Assembly: GCA_963812945.1 (NCBI GenBank)
Contig: CAWEXD010000008.1
Span: forward strand, 3,472,001 to 3,536,000
Direction: 5' to 3'
DNA length: 64,000 bases
Source of the DNA: DASRDR01 sp963812945 [NCBI: uncultured Candidatus Rokubacteria bacterium]
GTDB lineage: Bacteria; Methylomirabilota; Methylomirabilia; Rokubacteriales
The notes below the pieces were generated by a model, which was not told the origin of the DNA, did not search any database, and worked only from the letters and a program-made list of their open reading frames with translations. Positions 1 to 9,116 of this stretch are shown here, one piece after another. Position 1 is the stretch's first letter, and every line of letters starts with the position of its first letter. The position numbers were made by a program, and so were the translations under genes.

Positions 1-2
1 AC

Positions 3-668
3 GTGGTGGGAGTCGACGCCGACGGCGTCATGCTGGAAGCCGCCCGGACATGGGCGCAGGCCAAGCAGCTCACCAATGTGGAGCTGGTCGAGGCCGACGC
101 GTACCGGACCGGGCTCCCGCGCGACGCCTTCGACCTCGTCCACGTTCGCTACCTCGCCGGGACCGCGGGGCGGTGGGACGATCTCCTCCAGGAAGCCATC
201 GGCCTCGTCCGGCCCGGTGGCGTAGTCGCCTTCGAGGAGCCCGACACCGATACCCTGAACTGCCATCCTTCCCACCCGGCCTGGGAGCGCCTGAAAATCG
301 CCGTCCAGGCGGCCTTCGCCAGCGTCGGCGCCGATACCCGCCTCGGGCAGCGGCTGTACCGGCTCTTCCGGGCGGCGGGGCTCAAGGACGTCCGGTACCG
401 GCCGTTCCTGGTGGGGATCACAAGTGGGGAGCCGATGGCCGACTTCCTCCCGGCCACGGTCGAGTCGATCCGCGCGACCCTTATCGACAAGGAGATCATC
501 TCCGAGGCCGATCTGGACGCCACCCTCGCGGCCTGCCGCCGCCACCTGGCCGACCCGGACACCGTGTCCACGAGCTTCCTGACCGCCCAGGTGTGGGGGC
601 GGAAGCGCATCGGGCCGCGCGGAGGCCCCCCCTCGGCCCGCGGACCCGTGGGGGGCGGTGGCGCTTGA
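3..668 (+). CDS. SAM-dependent methyltransferase, class I (5' cut by window edge)
   Basis: The reading frame is open from the first base of the window, so the real start lies upstream and the glycine-rich SAM loop is mostly missing. The visible part begins VVGVDAD, the end of motif I with the acidic ribose-binding residue. It continues through VELVEADAYRTGLP (motif II region), FDLVHVRYL and LVRPGGVVAFEEPD (motif IV and post-motif), the order seen in class I methyltransferases. The C-terminal tail GPRGGPPSARGPVGGGGA is low-complexity. Substrate cannot be told from sequence. It is read in the same direction as the TRAP receptor downstream but is separated from it by 127 bases. Confidence 0.75.
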   Translation: MVGVDADGVMLEAARTWAQAKQLTNVELVEADAYRTGLPRDAFDLVHVRYLAGTAGRWDDLLQEAIGLVRPGGVVAFEEPDTDTLNCHPSHPAWERLKIAVQAAFASVGADTRLGQRLYRLFRAAGLKDVRYRPFLVGITSGEPMADFLPATVESIRATLIDKEIISEADLDATLAACRRHLADPDTVSTSFLTAQVWGRKRIGPRGGPPSARGPVGGGGA

Positions 669-795
669 CGATGGACGCCATTGTGTGGCAAAGAGGCTGC
701 CAGGACCCGTGTCTGAAAGGGGCCTAACCAGCAACCCAGCCCGCGGTCACTACCGGGTTGCCCGACCACCACACCAAGAGGGGAGGAGTCTCCGC

Positions 796-1881
796 ATGAG
801 AATGCCTAGGACCGTGATGATCCTCGCCGTCCTGGCCACCCTGGCCGTCTTCGCCGCCATTGCCTTCCACTTGGGCCCCCCCGCCGAGGCCCAGAAGAAG
901 GTGACCTGGAAGATGGCGAGCGCCTTCCCAAGCAAGCAGCCGCATCTCGGCACCTCGGCCATCCGCTTCGCGGACAACATCAAGACCATCTCGGGCGGGT
1001 CGCTCGAGCTGAAGTTCTTCGAGCCCGGCGCGCTCGTGCCGGCCCTCGAGTGCTTCGACGCCGTCTCCAAGGGCTCGGTCGAGTCGTGCTGGACGACGCC
1101 CGGCTACCACACCGGAAAGTACCCGGCGCTCGCGTTCTTCACGACCGTGCCGTTCGGTCCCCAGATCGGCGAATTCCTCGCCTGGAAGTGGTTCGGGGGC
1201 GGTAACGATCTCCGAAACGAGATCTACGCGAAGCACAACCTCTTCGCGCTCGACTGCTTCTCGATCGGCGCGGAGACCTCCGGGTGGTTCCGGAAGGAAG
1301 TCAAGAACGTGGCCGAGCTGAAGGGGATCAAGATGCGCTTCTTCGGCCTCGGCGCCCAGGTCATGCAGAAGCTGGGCGTGAACACGCAGCTGCTGGCGGC
1401 CGCCGACATCTATCCCGCACTCGAGCGGGGTGTCATCGACGCGACCGAGTTCTCGATGCCGACGATGGACCTCGCGCTCGGCTTCCACCAGATCGCCAAG
1501 AACAACTACTACCCCGGCTGGCACCAGCAGGCCTCGGTGAGCGAGCTGCTCATGAACAAGGCCGAGTGGGACAAGCTCTCCGATCAGCACAAGCGGATCA
1601 TCCAGGTTGCGCTGAACGACGCCGTGATCCACACCTACGTCGAGACCGAAGCGAAGAACCCGCCGGTGATGCAGGAGATGAAGTCGAAGCACGGCGTCAC
1701 CAACCGTCGCTGGTCCGACGACGACCTCAGGACGTTCGAGAAGGCGTGGCTCGAGGTGCTCGAGGAGCAGAGCGCCAAGGACCCCCTCTTCAAGAAGGTC
1801 GCCGACAGCTACCTCGGCTGGCGGAAAGTCTACCAGATCTGGGGTGAGGCCCAGGAGCTAAAGGCCACCTACCAGAAGTAG
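796..1881 (+). CDS. dctP: TRAP transporter substrate-binding protein, DctP family (copy 1)
   Basis: Periplasmic receptor of a tripartite ATP-independent transporter, 361 aa. The ATG at 796 is preceded by a GGGAGG ribosome site at about 781, which decides against the longer upstream frame. An N-terminal hydrophobic segment ending PPAEAQKK looks like a signal peptide. Typical family signals follow: WKMASAFPSKQPHL near the mature start, a DAVSKGSVE block, IKMRFFGLGAQVM with the conserved ligand-binding Arg of the DctP fold, and YPALERGVIDATEFSMP. The last two resemble the TakP branch that binds 2-oxo or monocarboxylic acids, but the ligand is a guess. It stands alone on the plus strand, opposite the nearby QM permease genes. 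Confidence 0.9.
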   Translation: MRMPRTVMILAVLATLAVFAAIAFHLGPPAEAQKKVTWKMASAFPSKQPHLGTSAIRFADNIKTISGGSLELKFFEPGALVPALECFDAVSKGSVESCWTTPGYHTGKYPALAFFTTVPFGPQIGEFLAWKWFGGGNDLRNEIYAKHNLFALDCFSIGAETSGWFRKEVKNVAELKGIKMRFFGLGAQVMQKLGVNTQLLAAADIYPALERGVIDATEFSMPTMDLALGFHQIAKNNYYPGWHQQASVSELLMNKAEWDKLSDQHKRIIQVALNDAVIHTYVETEAKNPPVMQEMKSKHGVTNRRWSDDDLRTFEKAWLEVLEEQSAKDPLFKKVADSYLGWRKVYQIWGEAQELKATYQK

Positions 1882-1901
1882 GCGACACGGTCGACGAAGA
1901 C

Positions 1902-1933
1902 ACGGCCGTCGCCCCCCAGGGGGCGGCGGCCGT
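1902..1933. terminator. Strong hairpin between convergent TRAP genes
   Basis: Arms 1903-1916 and 1919-1932 pair over 14 positions, with one G-U pair and a 2-nt apex; an extra A-T pair at 1902/1933 extends the stem. It lies in the 72-nt gap between the convergent ends of dctP copy 1 and dctM copy 1. That fits a bidirectional terminator, although only a short T run (1939-1941) follows. Confidence 0.6.
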
Positions 1934-1953
1934 CGTCCGTTTCGCGCCCGATT

Positions 1954-3285
1954 CTACGGGCCGAACAGCCAGCGGGGGAACCAGAGCGCGATGTCGGGGA
2001 AGATGATGCAGAGGGCGAGGCCGACGAGCTGGAGCACCATGAACTGCCCCATGCCCCGGTAGATGTCGCCGAGGGACCAGTGGGGGGCCACGCCCCGGAG
2101 GTAGTACGCCGACATCGCGACGGGCGGGGAGAGGTAGGCGGTCTGCAGGTTCACCGCGATCAGGGTGGCGAACCACAGCATGTCGATCTTCATCGCCGCG
2201 ATGATCGGCTGCATCAGCGGCACGAAGACCAGGATGATCGCCGGCCACTCGAACGGCCAGCCGAGGAGGAAGATGACCACCATGAGCACGGCCAGCATCG
2301 CCATCGGCGGGATCTGCCAAGCGAGCATGGCGTCGGTGGCCACCCGGGCCGTCCCCAGCCGCGAGAACACCGCGCCGAAGACGTTGCCGGCGACGGCGAG
2401 AAAGATGACGGTGCTGGCCTGGAGCAGGGTGTTGTAGACCGCGTCCTTGAGCCGTTGCCACGTGAACTGTCGGTAGACCACGGCGAGGAAGGCGGCGCCG
2501 ACGACGCCCATGGCCGCCGCCTCGGTGGGCGTGGCCCACCCCAGGATGATGGTGCCGAGGGTGGCGAGAATGAGGATGGCGTGCGGCACCATTCCCAGGG
2601 TCAGCTCGATGGCGATCTCCTTGAGGGTCCCGGTCCGTTCCTCGGGCGGGAGCGGCGGCCCCAGGCTCGGATTGATCAGGCAGCGGATCAGGCAGTAGAC
2701 GATGAAGATGCCGGCCAGGAGGAACCCGGGACCGAAGGACGACGCGTAGAGCTGGACGACGGACACCCCCAGGACCGGCCCCATCACGACCAGCATGACA
2801 CTCGGGGGGACGAGGATACCCAGCGTGCCGCCCGCGGTGATGGCGCCGGCGGACATCTTGACGTCGTAGCCGGCCTTCGTCATGACGGGAGCGGCCATGA
2901 TGCCCATGAGCACGACCGTCGCGCCCACGGTGCCGGCGGCGATGCCGAAGATGGTCGCGGTGACGAGGACGCCGACGTAGAGCGAGCCGGGCACCGGCCC
3001 CATGAGGAGCTGGAACCCCTTGAACAGGCGCGCCATGAGACCGCCCTGTTCCATCAGGTAGCCCATGAAGATGAACAGCGGGACGGCGGCGAGGACCTCC
3101 TCCTTCATGAGCCCGATGGTCTGGAACACCATGATGTAGAAGGCCCCGTCCCCGAGCCCGAGCCAGCCGAAGATCAGCGCGAGCAGCAGCAGCGTGAACG
3201 AGATCGGGAAGCCGATGAAGATGGCGCCGAGCATGACCACCAGCATCACGGCGCCGAGCAGCTCGGGGCTCACCGGGCCCTCCAT
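1954..3285 (-). CDS. dctM: TRAP transporter large permease, DctM (copy 1)
   Basis: Membrane subunit of 443 aa that carries the Na+-coupled transport path. About a dozen hydrophobic segments are visible, with FIGFPISFTLLLLALIFG near the N-terminus, FIFMGYLMEQGGLMARLF, and the family stretch SAGAITAGGTLGILVPPSVM. Length matches DctM. Its gene lies 33 nt downstream of the dctQ of the same set, so the transcription order dctP(5181)-dctQ(3903)-dctM(3285) is a complete TRAP operon. It ends just short of the bidirectional hairpin at 1902-1933. Confidence 0.93.
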   Translation of the reverse strand: MEGPVSPELLGAVMLVVMLGAIFIGFPISFTLLLLALIFGWLGLGDGAFYIMVFQTIGLMKEEVLAAVPLFIFMGYLMEQGGLMARLFKGFQLLMGPVPGSLYVGVLVTATIFGIAAGTVGATVVLMGIMAAPVMTKAGYDVKMSAGAITAGGTLGILVPPSVMLVVMGPVLGVSVVQLYASSFGPGFLLAGIFIVYCLIRCLINPSLGPPLPPEERTGTLKEIAIELTLGMVPHAILILATLGTIILGWATPTEAAAMGVVGAAFLAVVYRQFTWQRLKDAVYNTLLQASTVIFLAVAGNVFGAVFSRLGTARVATDAMLAWQIPPMAMLAVLMVVIFLLGWPFEWPAIILVFVPLMQPIIAAMKIDMLWFATLIAVNLQTAYLSPPVAMSAYYLRGVAPHWSLGDIYRGMGQFMVLQLVGLALCIIFPDIALWFPRWLFGP

Positions 3286-3318
3286 GATCCGCGGGAGTTC
3301 ATGTGGCGGCCTGCGGGC

Positions 3319-3903
3319 TCACCCGATCTCCAGCTGCTCGCGATGGGTCCACTCGCGGCCGGTGCGCACGGCGTAGAGGCTCTTGAGGAACTCCCCGATC
3401 CCCTGGACGAGCAAGAGCACTGCGGTGAGCGGGATGACGGCCTTGAAGGGATAGACGATCGGCCGCCAGGGGCTCGCGTCCGAGGACTCCCGGATCTCGA
3501 ACGAGTGATAGGCCTCCTGCCAGCCGAAATAGAAGAGCACGACCATCGCCGGGAAGAAGAAAAAGAGGTACCCGACCGCGTCGATTTGGTTCTGGCGACG
3601 AACGGACCAGTTCTGGTAGAGCATGTCGGTCCGCACGTGGCCCACGCGCATGAGGGTGTAGGCGGTCCCCAGCATGAAGTGCGTGCCGTACAGCATGTAG
3701 GTCACGTCGAAGGCCCAGATGGTGGGGGCGCGGAAGAAATGGCGGGCCACCACCTCCCAGGTGACGGCGAGCGTCATGGGGACTATCAGCCAGGCCACCA
3801 CGCGGCCCGACCAGTCGGCGATCCGGTCGATCACCTCGATGGTGGTCCGGAAACCCAGGGGGATGTCGCCGTGGTTCGATGCTCCGGGGGCGGGCGTCGC
3901 CAC
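3319..3903 (-). CDS. dctQ: TRAP transporter small permease, DctQ (copy 1)
   Basis: Small membrane subunit, 194 aa, with four hydrophobic helices (around IADWSGRVVAWLIVPMTLAV, YMLYGTHFMLGTAYTL, YLFFFFPAMVVLFYFG and VIPLTAVLLLVQGIGEFL). WEVVARHFFRAPTIWAFD is the usual DctQ loop. In these transporters DctQ packs against DctM and helps dock the receptor. It sits between dctP copy 2, 150 nt upstream, and dctM copy 1, 33 nt downstream, all on the minus strand. Confidence 0.9.
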   Translation of the reverse strand: MATPAPGASNHGDIPLGFRTTIEVIDRIADWSGRVVAWLIVPMTLAVTWEVVARHFFRAPTIWAFDVTYMLYGTHFMLGTAYTLMRVGHVRTDMLYQNWSVRRQNQIDAVGYLFFFFPAMVVLFYFGWQEAYHSFEIRESSDASPWRPIVYPFKAVIPLTAVLLLVQGIGEFLKSLYAVRTGREWTHREQLEIG

Positions 3904-4053
3904 ACGGATCCTCCGTTCTCCTCGCGTAGCGTGACGGCCGAACTCTGGTGACCGGCCTGCCCGGCGCCGTCAGGCGCCGAGCCGCCGCACGAGCCGGGGA
4001 GCGCGGATGAGCCCCGGGCGCCCGGCCGTGCGGCGTGCTGCGCTGCCCTCGGG

Positions 4054-5181
4054 CTACTTCTTGAAGTAGTGCGCGATCACGACGTCGATCGGAGGTCTGA
4101 TCTTCTGGGCGTGGGGCACGGCGCGCTGGGCAAATTCGCGCTGGGACTTGAGCACCTTGGCGAAGAACGGGTTCTTCTGGGCCTCGGCCTCGTACACCTT
4201 GTCGATGGCCGCCACCTGAGCCTTGAGCACGTCGGGCGGGGTCTGCAGAATCTTCACGCCGTGCTTCTTCTCGAGCTCGTCGACCGCCTTGCTGTCGAGG
4301 TCCACGCTGACCGCGGTCATGCGGATGATCTCCGCCAGCGAGGCCCACTTCACGATCGCCTGCAGGTCCTTCGGCAGCTCGTCCCACTTCTTCCGGTTGA
4401 TCATCACTTCCTGGTAGGAAGCCGGCTGCCGCAGGTCGGGCATGTAGTAGTACTTCGTGACGTTCTGGAACCCCACGACGATGTCGTGGCTGGGGATGGC
4501 CCACTCCGCGCCTTCCACCGCGCCACGCTCGAGCGCCGGGATGACCTCGTTGCCGGCGAGCGTCACCACGGATACCCCCATGGCCTTCATCATCTCCATG
4601 CCGAGCCCCGAGGTGCGGAACCGCATCTTGCGCAGGTCATCGAGGTTGTTGAACGGCTTCTTGAACCAGCCCAGGGGCTCCCAGTACGGCAGGCTGGTGG
4701 TGAAGGCGGGCACCACCACGTTCATCTTGAGCTCTTTCTGGAGCAGCTCGTTGTAGAGCTCGAGGCCACCGGCCGCGAGGAGCCAGGACAGGTACTCCTC
4801 GCGGTCCATCCCGAACGGCCCGCCGGGCCCGGGAGCGAACAGGCCGGCCGCCGAGTTCTTGCCCGCCCAGTAGCCGGGCCAGGCATGGGTGGCGTCGATG
4901 ATGCCGCGGTTGACGGCGTCGAGCACCTCGAACGCGCCGACGACCGTGCCGGCCGGCGACATCTCCCACTTGAGGCGGCCGCCGGACATCTCCTCGATCA
5001 TCTTCGCCAGCTCCACGGCGGAGACGTGGAGGAGGTTGGTGGCCGGCCAGGCGCTCTGCACCTTCCACACGAACCGCTGCTGCGCGACGGCCGGACCGGG
5101 TCCCTTCCAGAGGACCGCGGCCAGGAGCAGGACGGGAAACGCGAACGCGATCCAGAGAAGGACGATCGTTCGTGGTCTCAT
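4054..5181 (-). CDS. dctP: TRAP transporter substrate-binding protein, DctP family (copy 2)
   Basis: Periplasmic receptor, 375 aa. The ATG at 5181 is preceded by GGGAGGACCC, a good ribosome site. The N-terminus MRPRTIVLLWIAFAFPVLLL begins a signal peptide ending near AVAQQRF. Family features are WKVQSAWPATNLLH, LDAVNRGIIDATHAWPGYW, MRFRTSGLGMEMMKAMG with the conserved ligand Arg, and ALERGAVEGAEWAIPSHD. It resembles copy 1 along its length (ALERG/ID or EGAEW blocks), so the two are paralogues of the TakP-like branch. It heads the operon with dctQ and dctM copy 1. Confidence 0.92.
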   Translation of the reverse strand: MRPRTIVLLWIAFAFPVLLLAAVLWKGPGPAVAQQRFVWKVQSAWPATNLLHVSAVELAKMIEEMSGGRLKWEMSPAGTVVGAFEVLDAVNRGIIDATHAWPGYWAGKNSAAGLFAPGPGGPFGMDREEYLSWLLAAGGLELYNELLQKELKMNVVVPAFTTSLPYWEPLGWFKKPFNNLDDLRKMRFRTSGLGMEMMKAMGVSVVTLAGNEVIPALERGAVEGAEWAIPSHDIVVGFQNVTKYYYMPDLRQPASYQEVMINRKKWDELPKDLQAIVKWASLAEIIRMTAVSVDLDSKAVDELEKKHGVKILQTPPDVLKAQVAAIDKVYEAEAQKNPFFAKVLKSQREFAQRAVPHAQKIRPPIDVVIAHYFKK

Positions 5182-5576
5182 GGGTCCTCCCTGTGAGGTG
5201 CGTCGGTCGTTGGTCCCCTCGGCGCGCCAGCCGGCCCACCGTCAGCTGTCGCGCGTCCCGCCGCTCGCCGCGTGTCGACCGGCGAAGCCGCTGGTCGCAC
5301 GGCCACCCTCGGGCGGCGAGGCTCTAGCCACCGCAAGCCACCCTGTCCCGCCCCGTTTCTGGTTCCGCCAGGGTCTGGTCGGTCCACGAATTGCGGGGTG
5401 GCGGGATTCTAGCGCGCCCTGGCCGACCCGGCAACGGCGACACCGCGAGGTGGGCGCAGGCTCGGGCGGAGTCCCGGCGCACCTGGCCCGACGGCCCGCT
5501 CCAGATCTCCGGCACGGACGGGAGCTTGGGACGGTGCGCGACGGCCCGCCGGGCCCCCGTCCGGGGTCCCGCGCGG
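5182..5576. other. 395-nt gap between dctP copy 2 and dctM copy 2
   Basis: No ORF here has coding character or a ribosome site. It probably holds the promoter of the dctP-Q-M operon, read leftwards, and the 3' untranslated end of dctQ-M copy 2. GC-rich inverted stretches near 5540-5573 could fold, but no clear terminator or promoter hexamers are visible. Confidence 0.4.
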
Positions 5577-6959
5577 CTAGTCGAGGAAGCCGGCGAGCCT
5601 CGGCAGCCAGAGCACGATCTCCGGTTGCCAGATGCAGATCAGCAGCCCGACGACCTGCAGGGCCACGAAGGGATACATGCCCTTGTAGACGTCACTCATG
5701 GTCACGCCGGGGGGCGCCGTTCCCTTCATGTAGAAGAGCGTGGCGCCGAACGGCGGCGTCATGAATGCGGTCTGTAAGTTGACCGCCACCAGGGCGCCGA
5801 ACCAGGGCATCAGGTATCTCTGGCTGCCGAGATGGGCGGAGAAGTCGTACTTCTCCAGGATCGGTCCGAAGACCGGCAGGACGATCAGGCAGATCTCGAT
5901 CCACTCGAAGGGGAAGCCGAGCAGGAAGATCAGGACCATGATGAAGGCGAGCATCTCCCATCCGGTGTCGACGCCGAGCCTCAGCAGCATCCCGATCATC
6001 AGGTCGTCGCCGCCCAGCACCCGGAACACGTACGAGAATCCGGTCGCGCCCAGAATGATCAGGAACACGAGCCCGTTCGCCCGGCAGGCCGACCACATGG
6101 CCTCGGTGGTCATCTTCAGGGTCATCTTCCGGTTCAGGGCCGCGATCAGGAACGACCCGAACACTCCGACGGCGCCGCTCTCGGTCGGCGTCGCCCAGCC
6201 GGCGAAGATCGAGCCGATCACGATCACCATCAGGGCCGTCATCGGGAACAGGCCCCGCCACAACGCCATCCAGAACTCGCCCCGGGTCTGCGGGCCGTGA
6301 TCGGCAGGCAGCTTGGGCGCCTTCTCGGGCCGAACGATCGACACCACGATGATGTAGATCAGGAAGAGGCCGGACAGCAGGAAGCCCGGCATGGTGGCCG
6401 CGAGGAACAGCGTGCCCGCCGACGTCACCAGCATCTCCGCCATGACCACCAGCATGATGGCCGGGGGAATCAGGATGCCGAGCGTGCCGGCCGAGCCGAT
6501 CGTCCCGATGGCCAGCCGCTTGTCGTAGCCGGCGGCCAGCATCTGGGGAAGCGCGATCACCGACAGCGTGACCACCGCCGCCCCGACCGTGCCGATCGGC
6601 GCGGAGAGGATGGTGCCCATCACCATGACGGCGACCGCCAGGGCGCCCGGGACACGCCTGAACAGAACCTCGGTCGCCTTCAGCATGTCGGCGGCCGAGC
6701 CGGAGCGCTCCAGGATCGAGCCCATGAAGATGAACATCGGAATAGAGGCGAGCACCGGATCGGCGGCCGCGCCGCCCCACATGCGCAGCACGATGTCGTA
6801 GAGCCCGATCAGGTTGAACACGCCGAGCAGCCAGCCCACGATCGCGAAGAGGAACGCCATCCCGCCCATGATGAAGGCCACGGGGTAGCCGGTGAAGATG
6901 ACGAAGAACATCGACACGAACATGATCAGGGCGAGGTTGTTGGCCAGCAAGTCGAGCAC
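5577..6959 (-). CDS. dctM: TRAP transporter large permease, DctM (copy 2)
   Basis: Membrane subunit, 460 aa, with about twelve hydrophobic segments. Family blocks include FFVIFTGYPVAFIMGGMAFL, IPMFIFMGSILERSGSAADM, LAIGTIGSAGTLGILIPPAI and the C-terminal FVALQVVGLLICIWQPEIVL. It follows dctQ copy 2 by 18 nt on the minus strand. No receptor gene is directly attached to this QM pair; the nearest candidates are dctP copy 2 immediately downstream and the solitary dctP copy 1. Confidence 0.93.
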   Translation of the reverse strand: MLDLLANNLALIMFVSMFFVIFTGYPVAFIMGGMAFLFAIVGWLLGVFNLIGLYDIVLRMWGGAAADPVLASIPMFIFMGSILERSGSAADMLKATEVLFRRVPGALAVAVMVMGTILSAPIGTVGAAVVTLSVIALPQMLAAGYDKRLAIGTIGSAGTLGILIPPAIMLVVMAEMLVTSAGTLFLAATMPGFLLSGLFLIYIIVVSIVRPEKAPKLPADHGPQTRGEFWMALWRGLFPMTALMVIVIGSIFAGWATPTESGAVGVFGSFLIAALNRKMTLKMTTEAMWSACRANGLVFLIILGATGFSYVFRVLGGDDLMIGMLLRLGVDTGWEMLAFIMVLIFLLGFPFEWIEICLIVLPVFGPILEKYDFSAHLGSQRYLMPWFGALVAVNLQTAFMTPPFGATLFYMKGTAPPGVTMSDVYKGMYPFVALQVVGLLICIWQPEIVLWLPRLAGFLD

Positions 6960-6977
6960 GGCGCCCCCTATCGCGAC

Positions 6978-7538
6978 CTAGATATCGGCTTCCACGTGGC
7001 CGATGGGCAGATCGACCTTCGCCTTCGACGGGCCACCGAACAGGAAGACGACGACGCGCAGCAGGACGCTGAGGATCCCCAGCACCACCAGCCAGATCCC
7101 GGCGGCGTAGATGCCCTTGATGAGCCAGCGGTAGCTGAGCCCGACCGTGCTGTCGGACTTCTCGCCCAGCAGGAAGGACTCCGAGACGAAGTCCAGGCTG
7201 TGGTAGGCGACGATCGCCATGTACGGCAGCGCGAAGAGCAGACAGCCGACGAGCTCGAACCAGGCCTTGCGCCGCAGCGTCAAGTTCTCGGTATAGGAAT
7301 CGACCCGCGGGTGCGCGTTGATCGTGTAGTTGTAGCCCATCCACAGGGAGAAGAGCACGGCGTGGAAGTGCCACTCCAGCTCCTGGAGCTTCGTCAGGGG
7401 GGCGGGAATGCCCAGCTTCCGCGCCAGGACGTCGAAGCACGTCACGGCGGCCATGACGACGAGCAGCCACGCGGACGCCTGCGCGACCGACTCGAGCGCC
7501 CGCCGCAGGCTGTCCGAGATCCTCAGCAGGGCGTCCAT
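6978..7538 (-). CDS. dctQ: TRAP transporter small permease, DctQ (copy 2)
   Basis: Small membrane subunit with four hydrophobic helices (QASAWLLVVMAAVTCFDVLA, FHAVLFSLWMGYNYT, LLFALPYMAIVAYH, AAGIWLVVLGILSVLL). I chose the ATG at 7538 (MDALLRISD, 186 aa). An in-frame TTG at 7565 would give 195 aa. Neither has a well-placed ribosome site. The good site, GGGAGGAA, serves an ATG at 7575 in another frame, which stops after eight codons, 10 nt before this ATG. That may mean a mini-leader or a sequence error; see findings. Confidence 0.85.
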   Translation of the reverse strand: MDALLRISDSLRRALESVAQASAWLLVVMAAVTCFDVLARKLGIPAPLTKLQELEWHFHAVLFSLWMGYNYTINAHPRVDSYTENLTLRRKAWFELVGCLLFALPYMAIVAYHSLDFVSESFLLGEKSDSTVGLSYRWLIKGIYAAGIWLVVLGILSVLLRVVVFLFGGPSKAKVDLPIGHVEADI

Positions 7539-7548
7539 GCCGTCGTGG

Positions 7549-7575
7549 TCACACTGCCGGGGCAAGCCGCGACAT
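7549..7575 (-). other. Eight-codon mini-ORF with strong ribosome site ahead of dctQ copy 2
   Basis: Reading leftwards, GGGAGG is followed six bases later by ATG (7575) and the codons MSRLAPAV, then TGA at 7551-7549. The dctQ ATG at 7538 lies 10 nt past that stop. The spacing suits a translated leader that hands ribosomes to dctQ. The alternative is that one or two bases are missing and dctQ really starts here. No other evidence of translation is visible. Confidence 0.35.
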
Positions 7576-7707
7576 TACGTTCCTCCCGTGCTCCGTGACA
7601 GGGCGCGCGCCAGGACCGACAGGATCCGACCCGCAGCTGCCCGACGGGCACGAGGGAGCGCGGGAACCGGCCTTCGTGCGCGCTACCCTAGCCGTCGGCC
7701 GAAGCCC

Positions 7708-7733
7708 GTGTCAAGGAGGAATCTGCCTGACAC
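7708..7733. promoter_or_regulatory. Operator-like inverted repeat GTGTCA-N14-TGACAC
   Basis: Perfect 6-bp arms at 7708-7713 and 7728-7733, separated by 14 nt, in the divergent region upstream of both dctQ copy 2 and the ATPase gene. The centre-to-centre spacing of 20 bp, about two helical turns, suits a dimeric regulator. No regulator gene is adjacent, and a chance match cannot be excluded. Confidence 0.3.
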
Positions 7734-7797
7734 ATGACCCCTGCCGGCACGATCGCAGGGACGTCCCCCAAGGGCGCGATTCCGCATGCGCGGGCCC

Positions 7798-7827
7798 TTG
7801 ACACCGGTGGGCCCTCCAGCCCATGCT
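7798..7827 (+). promoter_or_regulatory. Candidate sigma-70 promoter for the MalK-type ATPase gene
   Basis: A perfect TTGACA is at 7798-7803, followed after 18 nt by CATGCT, which matches three of six positions of the -10 consensus. It would start transcription about 115 nt upstream of the ATG at 7949. The -10 match is weak. Confidence 0.25.
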
Positions 7828-7948
7828 TTGGCCACCGCGGCCATGCTCCGGGACCCTCCCGGAGGCGAGCCGTCGGGGCAACGGTTGACGGCCGGGTCTT
7901 CCCCCCTGGCTGCCCTAACCACGGAACCTGACATCAAGGGAGCGCCGC

Positions 7949-9046
<1,098 letters not shown>

Positions 9047-9116
9047 CGGCGGAGCGCGTACGCGCCGTCGCTCGCCCGGTCCGCAGCGGGGAGCCCAATG
9101 GCTCCCCGCTGCCGTC

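Larger units (their letters stand above)
7566..7948. other. Divergent intergenic region between dctQ copy 2 and the MalK-type ATPase
   Basis: About 380 nt between two outward-facing genes, expected to hold both promoters. It contains an inverted repeat at 7708-7733 and a plausible sigma-70 type -35 at 7798, described separately. An ORF starting at 7734 behind AAGGAGGA exists, but its composition is not protein-like. Confidence 0.45.

Noticed and set aside
3860-3895. tRNA-like GGTTCGA stretch near 3873
   Set aside because: It lies inside the start of dctQ copy 1, with no matching acceptor, D-arm or anticodon arm around it.
2080-3951. Long open frame opposite dctM and dctQ copy 1 (623 codons)
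   Set aside because: It is the antisense shadow of two clear membrane proteins; its product is a His/Glu/Arg-rich low-complexity string with no domain.
7734-7931. 65-codon frame behind AAGGAGGA in the divergent region
   Set aside because: Good ribosome site but poor spacing, and a Pro/Gly/Arg-rich product without a recognisable pattern. The region is more likely regulatory.
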